A DNA stretch of 64,000 nucleotides from Bacteriovoracaceae bacterium. Lineage in GTDB: Bacteria > Bdellovibrionota > Bacteriovoracia > Bacteriovoracales > Bacteriovoracaceae. This document shows positions 1-8,869 of the stretch, one piece after another. The stretch lies in contig CANCFT010000003.1 of NCBI GenBank assembly GCA_947377285.1, positions 1 through 64,000 of the forward strand, read 5' to 3'. How positions within the stretch are numbered: position 1 is the first letter of the stretch; each line of letters begins with the position of its first letter. Below the pieces are notes generated by a model. That model was not told the DNA's origin, did no database searches, and saw only the letters and a list, made by a program, of their open reading frames with translations. Position numbers and translations under genes: made by a program.

Positions 1-61
1 TTCGAAGGATCACTCCGACAGATTTACAGTCTGTTGCCTTTGGCCACTCGGCAATCTCTCC
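1..61 (-). tRNA. tRNA-Tyr(GTA), 3' part cut by window edge
   Basis: Reading the minus strand gives GGAGAGATTGCCGAGTGG, a D-arm, then an anticodon arm centred on CTGTAAATC (anticodon GTA), followed by the start of a long variable arm as expected for a class II tRNA-Tyr. The T-arm and acceptor 3' strand lie outside the window. It follows tRNA-Thr in the same direction and is probably co-transcribed from the promoter at 195-223. Confidence 0.93.
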
Positions 62-87
62 TAAATTCAAGCTCACAAATATGATAA

Positions 88-163
88 TGGAGCTGACTAT
101 AGGAATCGAACCTACGACCGTCGGTTTACAAAACCGATGCTCTACCAACTGAGCTAAGTCAGC
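88..163 (-). tRNA. tRNA-Thr(TGT)
   Basis: The minus strand folds as a complete cloverleaf: acceptor GCTGACT paired with AGTCAGC, anticodon stem TCGGT/ACCGA, loop TTTGTAA (anticodon TGT), and T-loop GGTTCGATTCC. A discriminator U and an encoded CCA (88-90 on the plus strand is tgg) complete it. The Thr(TGT)-Tyr(GTA) order matches the first two tRNAs of the classic thrU-tyrU-glyT-thrT-tufB transcription unit, so Gly and Thr tRNAs and tuf probably lie just outside the window. Confidence 0.97.
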
Positions 164-194
164 CTACAGTTTCAAACCGCTATGCTAGGGGTAA

Positions 195-223
195 TTTATA
201 ATCTTAAGTTATTTTAAAGGCAA
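195..223 (-). promoter_or_regulatory. sigma-70 promoter of the tRNA-Thr/Tyr unit
   Basis: On the minus strand TTGCCT is separated by exactly 17 bases from TATAAA. A start about 7 bases further on would leave a leader of roughly 20 to 25 bases before tRNA-Thr. Position and spacing fit a strong stable-RNA promoter; there is no experimental support. Confidence 0.7.
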
Positions 224-281
224 TATTTTTTTTGATTATTTTTAATTAAACGCGGCGTGAAGCACAATTATTATCATATTT

Positions 282-1046
282 TTAAATATTCCCAAATATT
301 TTTTCCATCGCAATTGCAGCAGCAACTGATACATTTAATGATTTAATTTTTCCAGCTGGCTTAAATGAAATTGTCGTTTCAACAACTCTTGAAACAGCGT
401 GAGACATACCTACATCCTCAGCTCCAAGAACAAGGCATATTGGTTTTGAATTATCAATCGATTCTAAATCTCCACTTGCATGTTCCGAAAGACCAATACA
501 AATAGCACCAAGTTCTTTTATTTTTGTGATTGTTTTTGGTAGAGCTGAACATCTTACTATTTTTACATACTCCGTTGCACCAGAAGCAATTCTTGAAAAA
601 CCAGGTCCGAGTCCAAAATTCCCTTTTGCTGAAATTAAGACTGCATCTACTCCATAGAAAGCAGCTGTTCGCATTATGGCCGCTCCGTTGTGAGCATCTG
701 TTACTTGATCAAGAGCTAATATTTTAATTGGTATTCTGCTTTCTAGTTGATTGTAAATCCAAGTTGGTTCGTAAATCGCAATTGGACTAACAAGCATAAA
801 AACTTGAGATGGAACTCTCTGAAATTCATAATCTAATTCTCTATAAATCATTTTAGCTTCTTCTTGAAGAGCATGTCCTTCTAGAATACGTACTTTAGTC
901 ATAGGAAGCTCTGAAGTTTTTAGACCACCGCGCTTTTTTAAATCATCAAGTCCTTCTTCTGTTGCTACGATTTCAAAAATTTGGCGTTCAGGATTTCTGA
1001 TTGCTTCTGCAATGCTGTGAATTCCTATGATCATATCGTGGTCCAT
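282..1046 (-). CDS. rlmB: TrmH/SpoU-family 23S rRNA 2'-O-methyltransferase (RlmB-like)
   Basis: The 254-residue protein is a SPOUT-fold RNA ribose methyltransferase, most like RlmB, which methylates G2251 of 23S rRNA using S-adenosylmethionine. A short substrate-binding domain (about residues 5-90) starts with the family-typical GIHSIAEAI. The knotted catalytic domain follows, with motif 1 DAHNGAAIMRTA (Asn120, Arg126), motif 2 VLGAEDVGMS (around 200-210) and motif 3 SLNVSVAAAIAM near the C-terminus. Length is normal. It sits 7 bases downstream of proS and is probably in the same transcript. Family assignment is firm; the exact target nucleotide is inferred, and a tRNA-modifying TrmH relative is the main alternative. 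Confidence 0.88.
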   Translation of the reverse strand: MDHDMIIGIHSIAEAIRNPERQIFEIVATEEGLDDLKKRGGLKTSELPMTKVRILEGHALQEEAKMIYRELDYEFQRVPSQVFMLVSPIAIYEPTWIYNQLESRIPIKILALDQVTDAHNGAAIMRTAAFYGVDAVLISAKGNFGLGPGFSRIASGATEYVKIVRCSALPKTITKIKELGAICIGLSEHASGDLESIDNSKPICLVLGAEDVGMSHAVSRVVETTISFKPAGKIKSLNVSVAAAIAMEKIFGNI

Positions 1047-1053
1047 AATTTTC

Positions 1054-2772
1054 CTATTTCAAAAGATTTTTGAGAGTTGAAACTAATTCTTCTTTTTTAA
1101 CTTTAGTGACAGAGCCCGATTTTCTATCGATGACCTCTAAGTCACCAGAAGCTGCATAATCACGCTCCCCCATAACAACTCTAAAAGGTAATCCCAATAA
1201 ATCTGAATCTTTAAATTTATTTCCAGGTCCAACATTCCTGTCATCATAAATAACTTCTAAATTTGCATCACTCATTTCTTTATAAATTTCATCTGCAATT
1301 TTCACAAATTCTTCAGATTTTACAATTGTTGCAAAATATACTTGATAAGGAGCAAGTGCTTTAGGCCAAACGATTCCGTTTTCATCGTGATTTTGTTCAA
1401 TCGCTGCTGCAACAACTCTAGTTACACCAATTCCATAACAGCCCATTAGAGGTGTGACTAATTTTCCATTTTGATCGAGAATTCCCACCTTCATATCTTT
1501 GGTATATTTATCTCCCAACTGGAATACATGACCAACTTCAATTCCGCGTTTTTCAACTACAGTGTATTTTCCGTCTAAAGTTAAATCGCCTGCTTTTGCT
1601 AATCGAAGATCTGCTTGATTTGTATTTTTCATATCTCTTTTTGGGTTAAAGCCAGACATATGAGAATCTTTTTTATTTCCCCCTATTATATAACTTGCTT
1701 CGAGATTTATGCTTTTATCAAAAACTATAGTTATATCTTCTGTAATTCCAACCGGACCGATATATCCTTTCCAAAGTTTTGATGCTTTTATTTGATCTTC
1801 TGTTGCTGCAATTAAATGATCGCACTTTAAATACGCTTGAAGTTTTATTTCATTAAGTGAGTCATCACCTAAGAGTAGGGCTAAAACATTTTTTGAAACG
1901 TTACCTGTTGTTGCAACATACACAAGGGATTTTAAACTTGTATAGTGAGGTTTATTTAAAAATGAACATACTTCTTCAATTGTTGTTTTATTTGGAGTTG
2001 ACACCTCAGTTAGAGGTGAAATTTGAAAATCATATTCTGTCTTTGCTCTAATGGTTTGAGCTTTTTCAGAGTTGGCTGCATATTTTGCTTCCTGAGAATA
2101 AATAATTAAATCCTCTCCTGCATTTGCTACAACCTGAAATTCATGAGTTTTAGAATCTGCAGAGGCCATAGCACCTCCATCAGCTTCAACTGGAATAAAC
2201 TCTAAACCTAAGCGAGTAAAAATTGCTGTATAAGCATCATACATTTCTTGATAACCAACATCTAAACTGGCTTTATCCATATGAAAAGTATAGGCATCTT
2301 TCATTGTGAATTCGCGGCCTCTCATTAATCCAAAACGAGGTCTAATTTCATCTCGAAATTTAGTATTAATTTGGTAGAATCCAACTGGTAATTGTTTGTA
2401 TGATTTTACAGTTTTTCTAAAAATATCTGTTACTGCTTCTTCATTTGTTGGAGAAATACAAAGATCAGATTCTTTTTTATCTTTAAAGCGCAACATTAAG
2501 CCGCCCATCTTGTCCCAACGGCCGGTTTCTTGCCAAAGCTCACCAGGAGTAACAACAGTCATCGTGATTTCATTGCAGCCAATTTTATTTAATTCTTCTC
2601 TAATAATGTTTTCGACTTTGCGAATTGAACGCAATCCCATTGGAAGATAATTGTAAAGCCCTGAACCAGACTTATGAATCAGTCCTGCTCTTAACATTAA
2701 TTGATGTGAGGGGATTTCTGCATCTGCAGGTACTTCTTTATATGTTTGCCAAAAAGCTTTGGTAAGTCTCAT
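1054..2772 (-). CDS. proS: Prolyl-tRNA synthetase, bacterial type with editing domain
   Basis: This cytosolic class II aminoacyl-tRNA synthetase charges tRNA-Pro. Residues 1-220 hold the catalytic core with the hallmark LMLRAGLIHKSGSGLYNYLP near the N-terminus, the TNEEAVT segment, and motif 2 around RPRFGLMRGREFTMKDAY. A YbaK-like editing insertion occupies roughly 220-400, motif 3 lies in the GCYGIGVTRVVAAAIEQ segment, and the last 100 residues form the anticodon-binding domain. The 572-residue length matches the bacterial editing-type enzyme. The ATG start is preceded by AAAGGT at good spacing. rlmB follows after 7 bases. Confidence 0.97.
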   Translation of the reverse strand: MRLTKAFWQTYKEVPADAEIPSHQLMLRAGLIHKSGSGLYNYLPMGLRSIRKVENIIREELNKIGCNEITMTVVTPGELWQETGRWDKMGGLMLRFKDKKESDLCISPTNEEAVTDIFRKTVKSYKQLPVGFYQINTKFRDEIRPRFGLMRGREFTMKDAYTFHMDKASLDVGYQEMYDAYTAIFTRLGLEFIPVEADGGAMASADSKTHEFQVVANAGEDLIIYSQEAKYAANSEKAQTIRAKTEYDFQISPLTEVSTPNKTTIEEVCSFLNKPHYTSLKSLVYVATTGNVSKNVLALLLGDDSLNEIKLQAYLKCDHLIAATEDQIKASKLWKGYIGPVGITEDITIVFDKSINLEASYIIGGNKKDSHMSGFNPKRDMKNTNQADLRLAKAGDLTLDGKYTVVEKRGIEVGHVFQLGDKYTKDMKVGILDQNGKLVTPLMGCYGIGVTRVVAAAIEQNHDENGIVWPKALAPYQVYFATIVKSEEFVKIADEIYKEMSDANLEVIYDDRNVGPGNKFKDSDLLGLPFRVVMGERDYAASGDLEVIDRKSGSVTKVKKEELVSTLKNLLK

Positions 2773-2826
2773 GTGTTTTTACCTTTGATTAAATTTAATT
2801 GAAATGATGATACTACAAACTTTTAA

Positions 2827-3747
2827 TTAATGAAATGATGGTGCAAGTGCCCGCGGAAGAGCAAAAGCTTCAATTGTTTCTCGCTCTAACGAAGCGGCAG
2901 AAACAATTTCATATGCTGATGGTGTAGATAAAAGCTTCCGGCACAAGAGATTGTGGAGATTATGACCCGATTTATAGGTCGTAATTTTGCCAGCAATTTC
3001 GTAACCGAGTAATGATATATCGCCTACTGTGTCTAAAATTTTGTGTCTTACAAACTCATCTGCAAAACGAAGTCCTTCTGGATTAACAACTTTATAGTCA
3101 TCTAGAACAACAGCGTTATCGAGTGAGCCACCTTTTATGAGCCCTTTTCTTTTTAAAGCATCTACATCTTTTAAAAGACCAAAAGTTCTCGCTCTGCCAA
3201 TTTCATTGATATAATTTTCGCAGGAAAATTCAAAAATTTTATTTTGAGTTTTAATTGTTGGATGAGCAAAGACGATGGTTGAATCTATGATTAGTTTTGA
3301 AGAAGGTGCTATTTCAGCCCACTTATCATCGACCTCTACGCGAACAGTCTCCAGTACAATTAAGAATTTTTTCGATTTATTTAATGAGACAATTCCTGTT
3401 TCTTTCAATAGAAAAACAAAAGAAGCACCGGAACCATCCATAATAGGGACTTCTGGGCCATCAATTTCACAATAAACATTATCAATTCCAAAACCATAGA
3501 AAGATGAAAGAAGATGTTCAACAGTGTGAACTGCATTTATTCCATTTCCTATTGTCGTATTATTTTCTGTTGCCCCAACAGTTTCAGCATTAGCTTTTAA
3601 AACTGCAGAATTCGCAACATCTACACGTTTGAATTGAATTCCAAAATCAGCCTCTGCTGGATGAAGCGTAAGTGTTACTTTCTTTCCGGAGTGGATTCCA
3701 ATTCCGGTAACAGAAACTTTTTTTGCAATCGTACGTTGATTAAGCAT
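2827..3747 (-). CDS. lpxC: UDP-3-O-acyl-N-acetylglucosamine deacetylase
   Basis: LpxC is the zinc-dependent deacetylase that commits UDP-acyl-GlcNAc to lipid A synthesis, so this cell makes lipopolysaccharide. The zinc site is visible: HTVEHLLSS (His78), and HKILDTVGD late in the protein supplies the second His and the Asp; SGHNLHN carries the catalytic His region. At 306 residues the length is normal. It is the first gene after a well-formed promoter (3832-3860), with a leader of about 78 bases, and is followed after a short gap by proS and rlmB. The AAAGG box upstream of the ATG supports the start. Confidence 0.97.
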   Translation of the reverse strand: MLNQRTIAKKVSVTGIGIHSGKKVTLTLHPAEADFGIQFKRVDVANSAVLKANAETVGATENNTTIGNGINAVHTVEHLLSSFYGFGIDNVYCEIDGPEVPIMDGSGASFVFLLKETGIVSLNKSKKFLIVLETVRVEVDDKWAEIAPSSKLIIDSTIVFAHPTIKTQNKIFEFSCENYINEIGRARTFGLLKDVDALKRKGLIKGGSLDNAVVLDDYKVVNPEGLRFADEFVRHKILDTVGDISLLGYEIAGKITTYKSGHNLHNLLCRKLLSTPSAYEIVSAASLERETIEAFALPRALAPSFH

Positions 3748-3831
3748 CTAGTAATATACCTTTCTAGTAATCTTTAATTTCTTGGTGAAACAGCAACTTA
3801 CTTGTTGCACAATTTATTGGCAACTCAAATC

Positions 3832-3860
3832 ATTATAAATGCAAAAGCAATTTGTCCCAA
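3832..3860 (-). promoter_or_regulatory. sigma-70 promoter upstream of lpxC
   Basis: On the minus strand TTGGGA and a perfect TATAAT are 17 bases apart. The predicted start lies near 3825, giving a 5' leader of about 78 bases. The leader contains the small inverted pair GTTGC/GCAAC. This is the best consensus promoter I saw in the window. Confidence 0.68.
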
Positions 3861-4011
3861 GCTAATTCTTACCTAGTAAAATTAGTTAATTAAAAGTTCA
3901 TTCCTATATCTGAGTAATCTACTTTTTGAAAATTTGATTAAAGAAAGCTTCTATTTAATGTAAATTGATTGTTATTATTAATGAACTATCAACTAGCTAT
4001 AGAGGTAAAAC

Positions 4012-4437
4012 ATGAATATTTGGCATCATAAATTTGATTTGGATTCACTGAATGTATTTAGTGCCAATACTTTAGTCTCTCATCTGGGTATTTTAATTAC
4101 TAATCACGGAGACGACTTTTTAGAAGGGACTATGCCCGTAGACCAAAGAACATTTCAGCCATTCAAACTTCTGCACGGTGGAGCATCTTGTGTTTTAGCA
4201 GAAAGCCTTGGGAGTATAGCTGCTAATTTATGTATAGATTCTAATGAGTTTATGGCCGTCGGTCAGCACATAGAAGCAACTCACTTGAGATCGGCGACGA
4301 AAGGAATTGTGACAGGAAAAGCTAAGAATATTTATCTTGGAAAATCTGCACAAACATGGCGAATTGAAATTTTCAATGACGAAAACAAATTAATTTGTGA
4401 TTCAAAAATAATTATGGCGATTGTTAAAAAAAGATAA
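4012..4437 (+). CDS. Hotdog-fold acyl-CoA thioesterase (PaaI/YdiI-like)
   Basis: The 141-residue single hotdog domain should hydrolyse an acyl-CoA thioester in the cytoplasm. The signature LLHGGASCVLAESLGSIAAN (His55-Gly-Gly, Glu64) matches the PaaI/YdiI group, in which the Glu in the central helix is catalytic. YdiI-type members act on DHNA-CoA in menaquinone synthesis and others on phenylacetyl-type CoA esters; the sequence alone does not decide between them. It is monocistronic, has AGAGGT before its ATG, and converges on ruvB. The real substrate is unknown. Confidence 0.85.
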   Translation: MNIWHHKFDLDSLNVFSANTLVSHLGILITNHGDDFLEGTMPVDQRTFQPFKLLHGGASCVLAESLGSIAANLCIDSNEFMAVGQHIEATHLRSATKGIVTGKAKNIYLGKSAQTWRIEIFNDENKLICDSKIIMAIVKKR

Positions 4438-4448
4438 TCAAAAGGTTT

Positions 4449-5471
4449 TTACTTCTCTCTGCTTTGATTAATAAGATGATCTTTAGATTTTTGACTTATT
4501 TCTCTGCCCCTAGGGGTTCGGAGTAGAAAACCTTCTTTTAAAAGATAAGGTTCATACACATCTTCAATTGTCGTTCGGTCTTCAGCTAAAGTAGCACACA
4601 ATGTCTCAATACCTACTGGCCCCCCCCTATAGTATTCTTCTATTACTTGAAGAATTTTTCGATCCATTCTGTCTAGGCCTAGGTTATCAATTTCCATTAG
4701 AGAAAGTGATTTTTTCACGGACTCTGTCGAAATAATAGTTTCACCTTTCACTAAAGAGAAATCGCGAACTCTTCTTAAGATTCTGTTGGCAATTCGAGGG
4801 GTCCCTCGAGCACAATTAGCAATGAGTTCCAAAGCTGATTTTTCTAAGTTAATTTTTAGCTTTTTTGCATTATTAGTTACAATCTCAACGAGTTCATCTT
4901 GTTGATAAAAATCAAAATGTAGATGGGCCATAAATCTATCACGTAATGGATTTGATAAAAGTCCAGAACGCGTTGTTGCTCCAATTAATGTAAAGGGCGC
5001 AATTTGAATTTGCATCGTCCGAGCAGAAGGCCCTTGGCCTATAACTATATCTAATCGGTAATCTTCCATTGCCGAATAGAGTATTTCTTCTACTGAAATA
5101 TTCATGCGATGAATTTCATCAATAAAAAGGACATCACGAGGACCTAAATTGGTTAGAATAGCTGCCAAGTCACCCTTTTTTTCAATTCCTGGTCCAGAAA
5201 TTACATGAAGATCACTTCCTATGGATTTAGCTATAATCATTGCAAGTGAGGTTTTACCAAGTCCCGGAGGGCCTGAAAGTAGAGCGTGGTCCATTGCTGA
5301 CTTTCTAATTTTTGCAGACTCAACCATTACCTCGATATTTTGAACAACTTTTTTTTGTCCCACGTATTCAGTAAAGTCAGTAGGTCGCAAAAGGACCTCA
5401 TGTTTCACTTCTTCCGGATTTACATCCGAATCTACAAGTCGTTCACCTTCACCATCAATTTCATATTCCAT
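4449..5471 (-). CDS. ruvB: Holliday junction branch migration ATPase RuvB
   Basis: RuvB is the hexameric AAA+ motor that drives Holliday junction migration with RuvA. Walker A GPPGLGKTS, Walker B FIDEIHR, sensor 1 GATTRSG and the conserved LSNPLRDRF are present, and a winged-helix domain ends the protein. The 340-residue length is standard. It lies 3 bases after ruvA in a ruvC-ruvA-ruvB order, all on the minus strand, so the three subunits are made together. An acidic N-terminal extension of about 20 residues precedes the usual VLRPTDFTEYVGQ segment. Confidence 0.98.
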   Translation of the reverse strand: MEYEIDGEGERLVDSDVNPEEVKHEVLLRPTDFTEYVGQKKVVQNIEVMVESAKIRKSAMDHALLSGPPGLGKTSLAMIIAKSIGSDLHVISGPGIEKKGDLAAILTNLGPRDVLFIDEIHRMNISVEEILYSAMEDYRLDIVIGQGPSARTMQIQIAPFTLIGATTRSGLLSNPLRDRFMAHLHFDFYQQDELVEIVTNNAKKLKINLEKSALELIANCARGTPRIANRILRRVRDFSLVKGETIISTESVKKSLSLMEIDNLGLDRMDRKILQVIEEYYRGGPVGIETLCATLAEDRTTIEDVYEPYLLKEGFLLRTPRGREISQKSKDHLINQSREK

Positions 5472-5474
5472 ATA

Positions 5475-6137
5475 TTATATTTCTTTTAAAACTAAATGAA
5501 TTAGTTGTTCAGGTTTTGTAATAAAATTTGCGCCTAGAATTTTTTGAGCTATTGGTATTATTTTATCTTCTCTAAATCCAAGCTCCTTACATGCCATTAA
5601 AGCATCATTAAGAATTTCATGCTGATTTGTATTTTTAACGGGTGAATTATCAACAAAGACTTCATCATCAAACATCTCAAGGACATTTGCTTTTGGTGAA
5701 TGAAAATTATTTTTTAAAGTTTTCGATGAATCACTATACATTTTCACTCTATCTATTTTTCCCGCAAGATCTAAGATAATTTGAGCCGCACCCTTCGTTC
5801 CTAAGCCTGGAACTTTGGTAAGAGTAGCCTTCGCCTCTAGGTTAACTGCGTTAATGATTTCATTCACTCCAATATTCGCAATTAAACCGTAAGCAGATTT
5901 GGGGCCGATGCCTTTTACTGTTAAAAGCATTTCAAAAAGTTTTTTAGCTCGAAGAGATTGAAAAGCATAGAGTGTTTCTGAATCTTCTTTAATAATATGA
6001 GCAATAAAGATTGCAGCCTGAGTGCCTTCGACTAAAACTTTATTATAAAATACTTGATAGCCAATTCCTGATGATGTTTGCAAAACAGATTCATTTCCGT
6101 CGCTGAAAATGACTTCTCCACATAAAAATCCAATCAT
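5475..6137 (-). CDS. ruvA: Holliday junction DNA-binding protein RuvA
   Basis: RuvA tetramers hold the four-way junction and load RuvB. The order is an N-terminal OB fold (about 1-65), two helix-hairpin-helix motifs (KGIGPKSAYGLI and GLGTKGAAQIIL) and a C-terminal RuvB-binding helical domain joined by a linker. The linker, from about residue 140 to 175, is longer than in E. coli, which explains the 220 residues against about 203. Its start overlaps the end of ruvC by 4 bases, implying translational coupling. Confidence 0.97.
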   Translation of the reverse strand: MIGFLCGEVIFSDGNESVLQTSSGIGYQVFYNKVLVEGTQAAIFIAHIIKEDSETLYAFQSLRAKKLFEMLLTVKGIGPKSAYGLIANIGVNEIINAVNLEAKATLTKVPGLGTKGAAQIILDLAGKIDRVKMYSDSSKTLKNNFHSPKANVLEMFDDEVFVDNSPVKNTNQHEILNDALMACKELGFREDKIIPIAQKILGANFITKPEQLIHLVLKEI

Positions 6138-6658
6138 ATATTTTTTCCTATTTTTCTTTCAGGCTTTTTTTCCATTAGTTTTAACTTCATTGTACGATTA
6201 AGTGCGTGACATACAGCAATTGCAAGCGCGTCTGATTCATCCATTGTTTTAAAATTTATTTTTCCGAACATCATACTTAATGCTTTATCTACAGATTCTT
6301 TAGAAGCATGTCCGTGACCAGTTACAGAAACTTTTACTAAATTAGGGGCATATTCATGAATTTTTCCCATATGCGTGTGGGAAAAAGCTGCAATCATCGC
6401 TCCTCGAGCTTGGGCAAGCTTGCTTAGTGCTTCTACACTTTTTACATAAATGAGTGATTCGATTGAAACTTCGTCTGGGTTATATTTTTTCAAAATGTCT
6501 TCACATGATTTATAGATCATACCCAGTCTCTCTAAGAATTCATCTACTTGATCATATTTTAATACACCGGAAGTTAAGTATGAAATTTTCTTACCTTGAA
6601 CTTCTATTAATGCAAACCCAGCTTTGCGAGATCCTGGATCTATTCCTAAAATTATCAC
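6134..6658 (-). CDS. ruvC: Holliday junction resolvase RuvC
   Basis: RuvC is the dimeric RNase H-fold endonuclease that cuts Holliday junctions. The acidic residues are visible in IILGIDPGSRKAG (Asp7), SIESLIYVKS and DESDALAIAVCHA, the last supplying the two C-terminal acids. Length, 174 residues, is typical. It overlaps ruvA at its 3' end and the small membrane protein at its 5' end by 4 bases each, so all four genes look like one coupled operon. Confidence 0.97.
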   Translation of the reverse strand: MIILGIDPGSRKAGFALIEVQGKKISYLTSGVLKYDQVDEFLERLGMIYKSCEDILKKYNPDEVSIESLIYVKSVEALSKLAQARGAMIAAFSHTHMGKIHEYAPNLVKVSVTGHGHASKESVDKALSMMFGKINFKTMDESDALAIAVCHALNRTMKLKLMEKKPERKIGKNI

Positions 6659-6828
6659 TTTCCGCCTTTATTTTTAAAATAAGTTCCTACATAAAAGACT
6701 AAAGACCCACCAATTAATTGTATCAATTCAAGTCGGCCATAATCACCCTTAGTTAGACCTGCGAATAAACAAAGTCCAACTGAGGAAAAGCCTGTCAATT
6801 GCATTCCTAAGCCCAGATAAAAAAGCAT
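6655..6828 (-). CDS. Small two-helix membrane protein, unknown function
   Basis: The track starts at a TTG at 6840, but ATG at 6828 has GAGG seven bases upstream and is the better start, giving 57 residues. Two hydrophobic stretches (FYLGLGMQLTGFSSVGLCLF and LIQLIGGSLVFYVGTYF) are separated by a short charged loop, and the tail is KNKGGK. I do not recognise the family. It overlaps ruvC by 4 bases and is probably translated before it. Nothing in the sequence links it to recombination; it may simply share the transcript. Confidence 0.6.
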   Translation of the reverse strand: MLFYLGLGMQLTGFSSVGLCLFAGLTKGDYGRLELIQLIGGSLVFYVGTYFKNKGGK

Positions 6829-6903
6829 AATAAACCTCAATTAAAATCGTACTGGAGTTTTTTTTCTTTGTAAAAAGATCTGTATATAAGTTATCATCCG
6901 TGC

Positions 6904-7770
6904 ATGACTCAAATATTAAATTCTTCACCGGTTAAAAAAAAAATTACCAAAGAACTCAAGTCTGAGTGTAAGAAATTAATTGAAAATGGAATTCAGCCTT
7001 ATCTTAAAGTCATACTAGTCGGAAATAACCCAGCAAGTTTGGTTTATACCACGAATAAAAAAAAGTACTGTGAAAAAATTGGCGCTAAATGTGATATCGT
7101 CTCACTTAGTGAAAATATTGATCTCAATCTATTCTTAGAAATCATTTACGAAATCAATCACGACGATCAAGTTCATGGCTGCATTATACAACTGCCACTT
7201 CCAAAGCACTTATCTCATCTCGATGTTGGACAATTAGTTGCTGAAAATAAAGATGTCGATGGTTTTCATCCAAATAACCTTTACTCTGTACTAAGCAATC
7301 AAACTTCTCAAAATCATTTTATTTCTTGTACTCCTAAAGGAATTATAACTTTACTCCAAGAAAATTTTATAGAAATTTCAGGAAAGCGAGTCGTTATTGT
7401 TGGCCGAAGTATGATAGTTGGAAAGCCTTTATTTTGCTTATTGACTAACCACGATGCAACGGTAACTTTGTGCCATTCAAAAACTGAAAATCTTAGAGAG
7501 TTAACCAAACAATGCGATATTATAGTTAGTGCTGTTGGAATTCCAAACTTTATCGATGAAACTTACCTATCGCCCAAAAAAAATCAGGTAATTATTGATG
7601 TTGGAATGAATGTCGACACGGCAGGTCTATTATGCGGCGATGTTGATTTTGATAAAGTTAAAGATTTAGTTCATTCAATAACACCAGTTCCTGGTGGTGT
7701 TGGCCCAATGACCATTGTTTCGCTTGCGCAAAACCTTTTACAAGCAGCTAAAAACAAGTTATCACTTTAG
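6904..7770 (+). CDS. folD: Bifunctional methylenetetrahydrofolate dehydrogenase/cyclohydrolase
   Basis: FolD oxidises 5,10-methylene-THF to methenyl-THF with NADP and then hydrolyses it to 10-formyl-THF. The active-site Lys lies in VYTTNKKKYCEKIG, followed by GCIIQLPLPKHL and KDVDGFHP. The Rossmann half has VVIVGRSMIVGKPL, and the end carries TPVPGGVGPMTI. At 288 residues it is full length. It is the first gene of folD-gcvT-gcvH, so methylene-THF released by glycine cleavage can be handled by its own neighbour. Confidence 0.97.
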   Translation: MTQILNSSPVKKKITKELKSECKKLIENGIQPYLKVILVGNNPASLVYTTNKKKYCEKIGAKCDIVSLSENIDLNLFLEIIYEINHDDQVHGCIIQLPLPKHLSHLDVGQLVAENKDVDGFHPNNLYSVLSNQTSQNHFISCTPKGIITLLQENFIEISGKRVVIVGRSMIVGKPLFCLLTNHDATVTLCHSKTENLRELTKQCDIIVSAVGIPNFIDETYLSPKKNQVIIDVGMNVDTAGLLCGDVDFDKVKDLVHSITPVPGGVGPMTIVSLAQNLLQAAKNKLSL

Positions 7771-7792
7771 CCTCTATTACGCGGAGAATTTA

Positions 7793-8869
7793 ATGACTAT
7801 CCTAAAAACTTCACTACATGAAGAGCACCTACTATTAAATGCCAAGATGGCCCCTTTTGCTGGCTTTGATATGCCTTTGCAATACTCATCTGTAAAAGAA
7901 GAAGTTCAGGCTGTTCGGTCATTTGCGGGCGTTTTTGATGTTGGCCACATGGGAGAATTTTTAGTTGAAGGTCCAGATGCTATTTCATTTGTAGATTATA
8001 TAATTACAAATGATTTTAAAAATGCAGAACTTTTAAAAGCTGTTTATTCTCCACTTTGTAGAGAAGACGGAACAATTATTGATGATTTAATTGCCTATAA
8101 ATTATCTGAGGTAAAAGTACTTATTTGTGTTAATGCCTCTAATATCAAAAAAGATTGGGATTGGATAAGTTCTAAAAAATCACAATTTAATTGCACTCTA
8201 AAGAATCAATCTGATGATTTTTCTTTATTGGCAATCCAAGGTCCTGAAAGTGAAAAAATTTTAAAAGAAGTTGGCCTTTTAAAATCTGTCGAGTTTCCAT
8301 ATTATTCCATTCTAGAATCTACTTTCGAAGATCAAAATATTATTATTGCACGCACTGGATATACTGGCGAAGATGGATTTGAAATTTTTTCTAGCCATCA
8401 GTTTGCAAAATTTTTATGGAAAAAATTATTGAGTTTGGGCGTTAAACCTTGCGGATTAGCTTCTAGAGATGTTCTTAGACTTGAAGTATGTTACCCACTT
8501 TATGGGCATGAGCTTAATGACCAAGTAACTCCACTAGATGCAGGATTACTATGGACTGTAAAACTAGCTAAAAATGAATTTATTGGAAAAGCTGCTTTGC
8601 TTGATTATAAGCCTCGATACCAACTTGTTAAATTATCTCTAGATAGAGGCATCCCTCGTGAAGGCTACGATGTGCTTGATGAACAACTTAATCTCATCGG
8701 AAAAGTTACTTCTGGAACAATGTCTGTAGTTACAGGAAAAGGGATTGCAATGGCGTTAATTGAAAAAGATAAAAACCCTAAAGACAAAAAATATATTATC
8801 AATATTAGAAATACTAATTATCCAGCACATTTTCATTCAAAAGCATTTATTACAGGAGGACACAAGTAA
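7793..8869 (+). CDS. gcvT: Glycine cleavage system T protein (aminomethyltransferase)
   Basis: GcvT moves the aminomethyl carbon from lipoyl-GcvH to tetrahydrofolate, releasing ammonia. The track ORF starts at 7715 inside folD, but the ATG at 7793 follows GCGGAGAAT and gives the usual N-terminus LHEEHLLLNAKMAPFAGFDMP; the product is 358 residues. Visible folate-binding features are GVFDVGHMGE, TGYTGEDGFEI and GLASRDVLRLE. gcvH begins on its last base. No gcvP follows, so the P protein must be encoded elsewhere. Confidence 0.95.
   Translation: MTILKTSLHEEHLLLNAKMAPFAGFDMPLQYSSVKEEVQAVRSFAGVFDVGHMGEFLVEGPDAISFVDYIITNDFKNAELLKAVYSPLCREDGTIIDDLIAYKLSEVKVLICVNASNIKKDWDWISSKKSQFNCTLKNQSDDFSLLAIQGPESEKILKEVGLLKSVEFPYYSILESTFEDQNIIIARTGYTGEDGFEIFSSHQFAKFLWKKLLSLGVKPCGLASRDVLRLEVCYPLYGHELNDQVTPLDAGLLWTVKLAKNEFIGKAALLDYKPRYQLVKLSLDRGIPREGYDVLDEQLNLIGKVTSGTMSVVTGKGIAMALIEKDKNPKDKKYIINIRNTNYPAHFHSKAFITGGHK

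Noticed and set aside
7715-7792. Longer gcvT reading frame starting inside folD
   Set aside because: The added 26 residues do not fit the family, and ATG 7793 has a ribosome site.
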